Shown: piece by piece, positions 26,752 through 38,600 of the stretch
Numbering within the stretch: position 1 is the stretch's first letter
How the letters are laid out: every line of letters begins with the position of its first letter
Assembly: GCF_003073045.1 (NCBI RefSeq)
Contig: NC_037601.1
Coordinates: forward strand, 21,674,150 to 21,738,149
From: Pomacea canaliculata
Lineage: Eukaryota > Mollusca > Gastropoda > Architaenioglossa > Ampullariidae
Length of the DNA stretch: 64,000 nucleotides
Reading direction: 5' to 3'
Position numbers and translations under genes: made by a program
Notes under the pieces: model-generated
What the model saw: only the letters and a program-made list of their open reading frames with translations
What the model was told of the DNA's origin: nothing
Database searches by the model: none

Positions 26752-27587
26752 GTATAGAGCTTACTTGTCAAACGGTGATATGATCTCTATAAATCCTGTG
26801 ATTATCATTATAAATAAAAATTGTCCAAGAACAATAAAAACGGGGTTTCTTTATGCTTTCAGTTTCCATTAGAGATGTGTGCATTTTTTCTTAGCATCTG
26901 GAGAGAAGGTATATTCAGTGACCTGAAAGTCACTTTTTTCTGTTTTGCTTGTCACTTGCATCATCTTCAGAACTTTACTCAAATCAGATCCTACATCCTG
27001 TTTTCTGTTTAAAAAATTTTTGTGAGTGACAAAAGAGTTAAGTCTACCAGGAAATGGTGTATAATATCCATGACCTAACAAGTTATTGTTAACAATATAG
27101 TCCACAATTGTTCAGACCATTTATAAACATAATTTTCTAATTCCTCCCAAATTAGTTAAATTATTGATAGCCTTAACGCAATATCAACACTTTGGGTTTT
27201 CTTTAAGGACAACAGCAGCTAAATTCTGATCAATCTTCTTTTTTTGACAGAGGTTAAGTTCCAATTTTTCTGTACCATTTGGCTTTCTCAGGAGAAATAG
27301 GGTAAGAAAATATACTTTAAGCTAAATGTGGCTTCTCGGATTCTTGCCTTTATGCAGGCACATTTTACAGATTCAGTTTGCATAATTGCGCCTCCCTGAA
27401 TCAGCTTTTCCATTGTTTAATCTACAAAGAAATCCTCTTAAATGGGACTGTCTAAAAAAAAACTCTGCCATTGGTAAAGTTCGCTTTAGCAAATGCAGTA
27501 CAGCTGCACGTTCCTGCGAAACATGCGTGAACGCGAACAGATCACCAATCGTACAGTCTTGGCATCTCAAAGAAAACTAATTCATGT

Positions 27588-28212
27588 CACGCATGCGCAT
27601 CGAATACATGGGCCAGAAATCACATCGGTCGACTACAACGCCCTCCAGTGAGAAAATTATGCATTACTGGTAAGCTGTAGTCAAAGTAGTACATTCTAAA
27701 TTGTACAAGTCCCAAAATTTCACTTCTGCTTGATAGTCCAATACCGCTAGCAAGTGGCGACTGAAAGATTTTAAAGGCTTTAAGTTACGGAATGAAGCAA
27801 CCAAAATACAAATGAGGTCGCCGCCATCTTGGTATAGATTGGTCTGATTTAGAAAAAATAAAGAATTCACGAATCGCGTAAAATTTTTCATATTTGAAAC
27901 GGTCGTCAAACTGTAAAGTGATTATCCTTTGGCACAGTGGTAGAGAGATACGACCCAGCGATGGCGAGTCCCGTGCTGACATGGAGAGCTAGTGAGTGCA
28001 TGCTAGCTGGCCGACAGCGCCTCTATGTGTGGGCTGTTACAGAGGGCGCTTGTCTTGGGGGCGCTGAAAGTCAAGCTTACCCCTCCTAGCGGCAACATCA
28101 CCTGTATCTTAGGATTGCGTACCTTTCGCCAACGGATGGTTACCTGAATAAATATTTCGAACGAGATGCTTTGTTGATTAACATCTTGTTATGACTAGCA
28201 ACAATGGCGGCT
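27588..28212 (+). promoter_or_regulatory. Candidate CTCF promoter region
   Basis: A CpG-containing stretch about 1.4-2.0 kb upstream of the CTCF start codon. It carries an NRF1-like palindrome (cacgcatgcgcat, 27588-27600), a strong YY1 motif (ccgccatcttgg, 27821-27832), a second YY1-like motif (acaatggcggc, 28201-28211) and three CTCF-like cores (28014-28066). The CTCF coding exon at 29619 has an upstream acceptor (poly-T then cag near 29587), so a non-coding first exon is expected; gcattactg|gtaagc near 27668 is one possible donor. Confidence 0.45.
28014..28066. promoter_or_regulatory. Cluster of three CTCF-like core motifs
   Basis: Three matches to the bilaterian CTCF core (AGGGGGCGCT): cagcgcctct on the opposite strand (28014-28024), cagagggcgct (28040-28050) and ttgggggcgctg (28055-28066). 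The flanking parts of the full motif match poorly. Three cores within 53 bases upstream of the CTCF gene itself suggest autoregulation or an insulator, but this is inference. Confidence 0.4.
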
Positions 28213-29572
28213 TGGTACTATGCAGTGAAACTATTCAGACTATTATCAGGCAAAATGGGGAAAGCGGGAGTAACAAAGAAGTAGACCGATATAGACTGAG
28301 TCTAAAGATTGTATTTCTGAAGAAAAAAACATAAATAACAGTGGATATTTATCTGAAACCGCAATTAACTGAGAGATATTGTAATTTAAAAGTAAACGTC
28401 GTTACGATGATGGAAACCTGCAAACGACATTATCACTTCCTCGATGAGTAGGCCTGCCTTGTGCTGACGATAATGAATGACATGATGTACATAGTACATT
28501 ATGGTGCAAGAGAAAGAACATTTATAGGAACAGAAGGCTACAAGAATTTCATTTAAACAAGAATTTCAAAGACAATGAGTTTAAGCTGAGAACATTTTAT
28601 TTTAACCGTTGCTTACCACGAAACGCAAACAGGCTGTTTGGTATTTTCTATTTTGAGGTCGGTTTAGCGCTAATATCGAAAGCTGTTAAGAGTATAGAGA
28701 GTGCTTTTATTAGATCATTAACCATTAAGCATTTGATGAATGAAGACCATTTTAATATTTTATTTAAGTAACTTTTGAGCTTTAAAGAATAGTTTTAAAA
28801 GATGAGAACTATAAAGCAGGGCTAGAAGGGAAGCTTGCATGTCTGTGACATAACCCACACTAAATATCATTGCACATGTGGCATAACCAATTAGGTTTTG
28901 ACACATCACACAGCTTTGTTACATGCAATCTACGGAGATATATAACTTAATATCCATGTATGAACCAGTTTATTACAACCTGGCATCTTGTATACAGCGG
29001 CGTTGGAAGATGCTTGACTTTAAGGGGGCTCCATGGTGACAGTACAAGAGGTTTACATTCTTGCAGTATCTTTTATGATTGCAAGGCTGCCCTCCTAGCA
29101 CCCCTCTTCATATGCCACTGCATGTGCATTATATTTAACCGTTGTGATTGGGCAAGAATTACAACATTGACACAGAAGCTGACAAACCATGTCATTCTCA
29201 GCCAGGACAGAATGGAGAGTCGAAAGACATGCTGTAAGAACATAAGAATCATGAAATGTACACCCATATGAAGGCAATTGAATATCAGCAACCACATTTG
29301 TTGGGCTACATTTATTTTTAACCAAAAATAATTAGCTAAGATTGATGCCAGGGTTCTGTCCTGCTTCCTCTTCCTAAAAAATGTCATATTCACTAGTATT
29401 TGTTTAAGCCACATGATGATGACTAGAGTTTCTTGTGTTACTTCCTGTGATTGTAGTCTCTTACTTGAGCTTAGTAACATTGATAGGGGGTCCGTTATGC
29501 ATGATGAATACTTAAGACATTGTTGTGAAGAGGATGAACTCTTTGTATTGCACAGTTGTTAATTCATGCCTG
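28213..29572. other. Upstream or intron sequence of CTCF, no coding seen
   Basis: AT-rich, with no recognisable coding or repeat family. It ends in a long T tract (about 29573-29586) that forms the polypyrimidine part of the acceptor for the first coding exon of CTCF. Confidence 0.5.
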
Positions 29573-29618
29573 TTTTTTTTTTTTTTCAGTTTAGGTGGGC
29601 AGGGCTTAGGAAATCTTC

Positions 29619-32600
29619 ATGGATCCCAGTGAGGTTGTGGAGGCAAATGTATCCACCCAAAATCTCAATGACCTCCAGAACTATCTTGTCACTTTTAATA
29701 AAGAGATTGAAGTCACTGGTCAGTCAGCCATCCCAGTCATTGGTGATGCTGACAGCTCGGATCCTGTCACAGATATGTATACACCAGGATCTGTGGCCCA
29801 GACGCTGCAGTCTGGACCTGATGCCACTGGGGCCAATCATTTTAGCACATCTTTCTACTCGGAGCAGTCACTGCTGGATTCCAGTCTTGGTGATGATACT
29901 TCACAAAACATACACTCCTTAGTGAACACAGTGGACGGGGAAGATAATGACATTGTTGAACAGATTAAGCAGGTATACTAACATTTTCAGCTAAAAAATT
30001 GTGTCTTCGATTTTAATTATTGATTGAAAGTTGATAGCAAGATGGGTGGTGGTGTGTGTGGGAGAGACAGAGAAAACATATGCACACAAAGTTATGAATG
30101 TACAGTAATCCCTCGCTACTTCGCGCTTCACCTTTCGAGGCTTCACTGTTTCGCGGGTTCTCAAAAGAAATTAATGGGAAAAAGGATTTGCGGAGCTACG
30201 CTTCTTCGCGGATTTTCTGCAAAATTTGATCAGTGGAAAATATATATTATGAATTTTTAGACATCTGAACCACCTGGGCCCAACTGAAGGGGCTGCCCAA
30301 AACCAGGTCCATTGGCAAGGTGTTGTTGCAGCCCTATGCTCCTCAGAGGAGCAACAAGGAATAAACTATACTAAACTAAATGAATTCTTTGATTAAAAAA
30401 AAGCCAAAGTGTATAAAAATATATAACTATAAAATTTTTTACATTATATGTGTGGCAGAGAGAGATTTAGTTGGTTTATTGTTCTATTTCAGGCACTGTA
30501 TTACTATACAGTACAGTACATATTATTTGTTTGTTCTTTTATTTGCTGTAAATGTATAATACATGTGCAGAACAGCGTGGGAATGGTTATTAAGGAAATG
30601 AGAAAGGTTTATGCAGTGTAAAAGTATGGGGAAGGGTTTGTTAAGGCTTTAATATAGTGTATAAATATAAAAATAAATATATCGTTTCTATTTCATGGAT
30701 TTTCGGTTATTGCCGGTGGTTCTGGAACGCATCTTCCACGATAAACAAGGGATTACTGTATGTCATTGGCTTTCTGCATGATTTCGCTTGCAGTCATGTT
30801 ATTTCAATTTAATTTCCTTGCAAAAGAATGAAGTTACAATTTTTTAAGCTATTATTTGATGTCACATATTTAGAGCCTACCAATGTTAAATTTCAAAGAA
30901 AATTGTATCCTTACATTTTAGGGTAACACTTTTCATTTTGTAAAATATTGTCTTGGTTGCAGGAGGTTCCTAATGTTGGTGACCTAGATGATAGCATGGC
31001 AGCGGTGCATGCTCAGCTGGCCGGCCTCACCAGCGCTATCTCTGATCTGACAGGATCATCACAAGAACTCATCATGACCTCTACTGGAGATGGTCTTGAA
31101 GCTCATGAAGGCAAGGTCATTCGCATTGTTTCTCTTGGACAAGATGGAAGCGTATTGTCATTAGGTGATGGGAGTCAAATGCAGATCATGAGTGAGGATG
31201 ATTTGCAGGGATCAGCAGATATCAAGGTATGGGCAGCATATTCTTATGTTTATATATATATATCAGAGTATGTGACTCTGTGTGTGCGCATATCATAAAT
31301 AAAATAAAGACATTTTGAAACAATTCCTCATCATTTTAAAGATTATAATTAGTTAAGTTTATAGTCATATATTCTCTGTCATGATTTTGGCAGTGAGTGG
31401 AAATAACAAGAGAGTTATAGTCTAAAAAGTGCTGGATTATGGCCGTACCTGATGCTGCACTAAAGAGCTGCTGTCATCATTGTTTAGCTTCTAAACAGTT
31501 CCAATTCCTGTTGAAACTGATTTGTAGGGCAGCATAGACTCCAATTTTCATTCAGATATATATTGTACATGAGTTTACTAATCAACTATCAGTCCAATTA
31601 TAATTCTCGAGAATGTATCAGAAGGATAGGGGGATATCAAACTAATTAAAAATAAAGCATCCAGTAGATTTAGTTTTTTTTATAATAGCTGGTTATATTT
31701 TAGTGTAAAATATCTCCTGATATATTTCTTGATGGTGTTGTCTGGGGTCTGTGTGATTTATGCGTTTGCCCATTTTAGGATATTCCAGTCATGCTGGAAC
31801 CACTGGGACAGTCCGTGATGATGACATCCAGTGACCAAGAGTTGCTGACCAGTGCCAGTTCCTCATCAACTGATGTAAGCACCAGCACTGTTGTGGCTCA
31901 TGGGCTGCAAAGTGCCCTAAACACTGGTGTCTGCACTGTTACTCCTCGCCTAGTGACTTTGCAGAGTGTTGGGGATGGGTCTCAATCTCAGGTCATTGCT
32001 GTGCAGCCAGCTGGAGAAATTTCAGCTGACTCCTTGCAGGTGGGGGTTCAGTCTTAGACTAGGTCTAGTTGCTTTTCTGGTAAATGTAACATGTTATAAT
32101 TTTTTTCTTGTTACTGTTGTCAGTAGATAGGACAGTAAAGAGGATAAAAGAAATAGTTTTATGTAAAAGTAAGATTGGATTTGAATGCAGATATCGTTTT
32201 GACGAAACTAAATGTTATCAGCCTTTGAATATGAACTTCTGATCATAAGATGATGTTGTTTATTATATGGTTGAATTTTGCAGATAATGGGTCAAGGCAG
32301 TGACCAACTGATTAATACTGCTGGGACCCCGGTTATTCTTAATGCAACCAATACACTTCAGACCTTGGCCATAGTACCCTCCGAAGGTGAAAATGGAGAA
32401 GTCAACTATGTATTGATCATGTCGCAGCCTGATGGAACCAGTAAGGAATTAGTTGCCCAGGGCCTCACCCTTGATGCCAGTGATGTTTTTGACTTAAAAG
32501 GTGGCAGTGATGAGTTCACCGAGGAAATCATCGAAGAAGATGGGACAACAAAGCGAATCTTGAAAATCACACCAAAGAAACTCTTTCATGGAAATTCGTC

Positions 32601-35600
32601 AGATCTGATGTGCCATTTTTGTGCATACACTAGTCCCAAGCCGTACTTGCTAAAACGACACTTGAAGTCTCATTCAGAAGACCGTCCTCACAAGTGTGAA
32701 ATTTGTGATCGGGGTTTCAAAACATGTGCTTCTTTAACAAACCATGTAAACACCCACACCGGCACACGACCACACAAGTGCCGTCAGTGTGATGCAGCAT
32801 TCACCACTTCAGGTGAGCTTGTGAGACATGTTCGCTATCGCCACACCTTCGAGAAACCACATAAGTGTCCAGATTGTGATTATGCTAGTGTTGAACTCAG
32901 TAAACTGAAGCGCCACATGCGCTCCCACACAGGAGAAAGACCCTATCAGTGTCCAAACTGCAGCTATGCCAGTCCTGACACATACAAACTCAAACGTCAT
33001 ATGCGGATACACACAGGGGAAAAGCCATATGAATGTAATATATGCCATGCAAGGTAAGGTATTTGTATGTGGATGCAAAGAACCAGTGTACTTCTGTGTT
33101 GTTTTTATATATATGTATTCATATACACACACACACACAAATATATGTAATGAATCTTGATATCTGATTAAAGATTTTCCTGAATTTCATCCTCTGGATC
33201 AGAAATGAAGACGGAAGTTAAAAGATTATGATTATTACATTTTGTGAAAGAGTACTTTTTTTTCTTCAAATGGCTTGAAAAGAGATGGTCACTTTCCCTG
33301 GCCTCATCAACATGATATATATTTCTGACATGGTGTAAAACAGCAACAGCTGTCTATAGTGATTTTAGGTATAAACATAGTTGAAGCTCTAACTTATGGA
33401 CCTCCTATATAATGACTTTGGCTTTTTCTGAAAATCAAATACCCACTTTGGAGACTGTGATGAGCCCATCAAAAATGTGAAAGAAGAGCTGGACATCTCC
33501 TTCATTCATGTGTGTCTCCATTTCTGTTTTGGGGAATTTAAAGGAAATTCTTTAGATTTTTGAACCTCTGCCTGCATAGATATGCAAATGTGTATGTATA
33601 CATATGAAAGATTTGCAGTAGATTACCAGGATTTATTGGTAAGTTTTTAAAGACGCAAGTGTGTGCATACACTTGTGAATGTTTGTGTGCGTGTTGGGGA
33701 GGGTTATAATTGGACTTTTTAAAACTTTTTTTTATTAGAAATCTATAGAGAATAGATTGGTTAACTCTGATCCTGTGTTGCCCTTTCTCTTCACCTAACA
33801 AGAAGATTCTGTTGTTCTTATTCATGTCTGTGCTGTACTGTGTTGTGCTATGCTTGTTGTATTGTTTGTGTCTTATGTTGTTTTTTCTTTCCTTTGGAGA
33901 TCTAAAATATTTCAGTGTCAGCTATGCCATTTTTTTCAAGAAATGTTTGAATAGTCTTTGCATCCACATGAAGTGTTGTAGATTATATCACTGTTCAAAA
34001 GTGGTCCCAAAAGGGCTATCAACGGGTGAAAGGGAGAGAACATTTTGTTTCAAGAGCTGTAGATGTGTCCTCCCTTGGTGTTTAGCTCCAAACATTACAA
34101 TGCCTGGAGATTGACACAAAAATGGTTAACCCTATTTGGTACTTTGCTTACTGCTGCATCAGGTTACCACAAAATGTGCTTGGGGTTAAAACATAAAATT
34201 CCTAGCCTGAGTAATGCTTAAAGTTAACATTAAGGAGGTTGAATAACCAGTATTACTTTTCTTGAGCTTTAGTAAAACTTTAGCTCAAAATATTGTAGAT
34301 CACAAGGACTGAAGTATTGAGGTAGACAAAAATATCTGCAATAATTGAATGAACATTTTAAGTGTCTTTAAAGATTTGAATGGGGGCCACTGAGGACGTA
34401 AAATCTTTTAAAGTAAAGGAAGAAAGCCATATATAAATGTTTGGCCAGTTAACTGTGTGATATGCATTTATGAATAAAAGCTCTAGTGGAGTGACTGTAC
34501 AGATCAAAGAACAGAACATTTATCATTATTGTTTAAAACTTACACATGCAGATGCGCATGCGTGCACACACACACACATGTACTTACGTACATACTACTT
34601 AATAACACTATTCACATTCAAAAGTAAGCGAATTCTTGATATTAATTTTACTCATTTGTGTGACTTTTCTTGATGTAGGTTCACTCAGTCTAACAGCCTA
34701 AAGGCACACAAGCTGATTCACTCTGGCAACAAGCCAGTGTTCCAATGTCAGTTCTGCCCTACTACTTGTGGCCGCAAGACGGACCTCAAGATACACATGC
34801 AAAAGCTGCACTACAGTGAAGAGCCACTCACCTGCCGCAAGTGTGGCAACAGCTTTCCAGACAGGTAGGTGCTGTTACAGCTTAAACTGAAAGCTATTAT
34901 GTGGATTAGCATTATTATTGGTGAGCTTGATATACAAGTACTCTTTATTATGTCTCCAACCATGAACATGCAGATTTGTGTTAATGTCCTATATGTTGGT
35001 AGCTGTCTCTTATTTTAAGACGCTAATGAAATGTCAGCTCCATATAGAAGGAAGTAAGATTATGAAGGCCAAAGTACAGTGAAATATTGGAGGTCACAGT
35101 AAATTTTTGTCTCCAAAGATTCAAGAAAATTTAAACTATTGATGGCATTTTTTCTAGCTAGGGTTGTGCATTTCCCACTAGTGGAGCTGTGATAAAATAT
35201 CTCCTCACCAGGTATAGAAAGGTTCTAGCTAGTAACTGTTGTTCTCACTTTCTTTTGGCAGATATACATTCAAGATGCATATGAAGACACATGAAGGTGA
35301 AAAATGCTATAAATGTGACGAATGTGATTATGCAGCATGTTCACAGCGCCACCTGGAGTCTCACATCCTCACACATTCAGGTGAGAAACCGTTTGAATGT
35401 GATGAGTGTGAGCATGCCTTTCGTCAAAAGCAGTTGTTGAAAAGACATAAAAATCTTCACCACACAGTGGATTACCAACCCCCACCACCTCGTGACAAGA
35501 ATCATGACTGTACAGCATGTGATAAATCTTTTGCCCATCGTGGAAATCTTATGCGCCATATGGCTCAACATACTTGTGATTTCTCAGAGGATGAAACACC

Positions 35601-38600
35601 TGCTGTTACCAGTGAAGGTAAGTAGAATTAGTGGATACGTTTGAGTTTTGCCAGCTTTGAAAAAATAATAGATGGGTTTCAACTAGCTTTCTGTAGTGTA
35701 TACATAATATTGTCCTATTTCTTCTTCGTATTATCAAGAAGGTCTTTATTTCTAACCATTAATAAAAGTACTGGTAAGCTGCTTAACTAAACTTGAAATA
35801 AACTTTGAAGCTTATTCTTTTAGTTTCAGTATCATGCAAATATTTAAAACAATTGTTGATTAATGCTGATAGTAAATATGCACAGTCATAGCCTGTCATT
35901 TGATTTCTTACTATAATGGATTTCTATATATATATATAAAACCAGGTTATTAGGACATCTGGCTTCTACTAGCATAAATTGTGCTCTAAGGATCTCATCT
36001 AAGAAATCTAATTATGCAATTAGGTTGCATATACACCTGTGTAGCAAGTAAAGTTTTCAGTAAGTCAGGTCTAAAAAACTGTGCACACAGCATATATTAT
36101 CAGCAATGTATAGGGAGCAGAGTTTCCTGTAATATGGAAATATGAACAAATTAGATCCAAATCTCATAAACAAAATTTAGAGAAGCCAAAAAAGTTTAAA
36201 AAAATTTGTCAAGGGATCTTAAAATGTGAAGGAGTTCAGGTTGAGGGTCTTATTAAGTAAAATATTTTGTAAAAAAAAAATCAGAAACATAAAAGTTGAT
36301 ATTTTGTGATTATATGTTATCAAATCAGTGACAAATTCTTACATACATTAAACGTAGAACTAATAATTAATTTATTGACATCGAGGATGAAGATTATAAT
36401 ATATTAACACATACATTGATGTGTACATTTTACCTGCTGCTGATTGATAACTGCTCCCTAAAAATGTTTAGATCAAGGGCTAAAAAACGTCCAACACTTC
36501 TAACTCGGGGTTTGAAAGCCCCCAACAATTTTAACTAGAGATAAACACTGGTGGGGAGTGGGATCAACTGACAAGAATCTAGTTTCTTTGTCTTAGTTAT
36601 GTTGTCTTCTTACCTAGCTTGTGCTGATTATATGTTGATTCAGAAGCAGTCGTATTATTAAGAGATTATTATTGTTTAACTCACTGTAACTGGGCTATTT
36701 ACTGCATAGTTTTTGCCAGTGTTGCATTAAAGTGTAATGACCAAAATGATTAACTGTAATTAGTTGTAATGATTAGTGTAATCTGGGCCCAGTTTGTTAA
36801 TTTCAGTTGTGTGAATTAAGGTAAATGTGCCAGCCACAAGGAACTAGTTAAATTTAGCTATTGAAATACTCAGATTTCTATGCATTAATTTATGCAACTC
36901 TGGAATATTTTGTTTCAGTCGTCAGGTATTGCATAAATTAACTGTTATTTTTATTTACAATCTAGACATGAAATTAGGAATGGAAATGATTTTTGCATAT
37001 ATTCTTTAAACTTAAAATAGGGTCAAGAGAAGGTGGATCCTTGCGGACAATCACTGCTGACCATATACTACATGGAAATTTAATGCAAGAGTGGCGAGAA
37101 GGAAAACTGGGCAATGCGCCACAAGTAGTCATTGTGCATCCAGACGGACGAATTGAGGAAGTCACACCAAAGTTACAGGTATGTAGACATAGAAATTCAC
37201 ACAGAAAAGTCTCATCTGTTTAAACATTTTACAGGTTAAATTAACTGTAAATTAAATTAATTTAAAGATTCTGTCAGGTTGATCGAATATATCCTTCCGT
37301 TGTAACAAAAATGTATTATGATTGTATTTACTTTTTCCTGGTGGGGAAGTTGGGGAGCACGGATATAGATTAAGCTTAGCTTTGTAATGTCACAGATTTT
37401 GTTTTAATTTGTTATTAAATTTTTCTTGTACTAAAAAAGGTTAGGTTTAGGATTTACTAAAGAAGGTTTAATCTTTTATAAAACAAGTTTTTGTTTTTTG
37501 TCATTTTCACCAGAAACCAGAAACTTTGCAGTGAATGTTAGCATCAAATTTATTTTGTCCAAGCACCATTCTGACATAACAGCATTGGTCACAAATTGTC
37601 ACACATATTTCAGTGGCTATTTTTCTGAAGCAATTTTTTTTCTTTAGAGCATTTTGAGCAAAAAGCTTAATTGTTAATTTTAGCTTAATTTCATTTCCCT
37701 GCATAACAGTAATAAACTTTTAGAAAAAGAAGACAGTCATTTTGAAATGATGTACGCCATTGCTGTGTTTATGTTAAAAGTAATTTACAAGTGAGGCAAT
37801 ACTGATGCAAATAGCAGTCCCATAGATCAGACTGGTTGGTAACCCACAGTTTAACTTGTTTCAGCTACCACCTGATCGTTCAGTTGATGATCTTCTGGCT
37901 TCTTTAGAAGGCTCACAATCTAAGGGGACAAACTCTGGATCAACAAGAAAAGAAAAGGATGGTTTGAAAAGCGCTGAGAAAGGAATTATAGCAAACATCT
38001 CTGATGATGGTTCTGATACCGATGATGATGGAAATGTGAGTTTAAAGTTTCTTTTATTAAACTTTCTGACCTCTATTATTGTGGTTGTTAGGGCAGTAAC
38101 CAATAATAATCACAACATAGATTTTATATATTGCATTTCCCCACTTTACAGCAGGCATATATACCGTACTTGAAACAAAAACAAATACCAGTATAGATGC
38201 AAAATGAATGGAACCTTCATTCAGACACACCAAATGCATCAGCAAGTAGAAGTGTTAAGACACTGCTTTGGAGCAGGTCAACAGTTTGAGGGTCATCATT
38301 GGAGTTTCACTAGAATAATTGCCAATCTTGCATATAGGTGCTTGATTTATCAGGGAAGGAAAAAGGTAATGGATATGGTTGGGATCCACCTTCCACTAGG
38401 GATACCCTGAACATGAGGAACCATTGGCAGTTCCTCATCCCTGGTTCAACAAGTTTATGGGACCATTTACCTTTACATCTAGGAACATTGAGTCTAGTTT
38501 CAGCTGGCAATGTCTAGTCTGATTGAACTAGGTAGCACTTTGCTTATAATTTAGAGCTTATAATCTAGCCAGTGTAATAGTTTCCCTCTTTCTTTCAAAT

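Noticed and set aside
29566..29922. A plus-strand frame overlapping the first CTCF coding exon
   Set aside because: A different frame of the same exon. The 29619 frame splices in phase with all ten later exons, this one does not.
32809..33138. A 109-codon minus-strand frame
   Set aside because: It is the antisense shadow of the CTCF zinc-finger exon.
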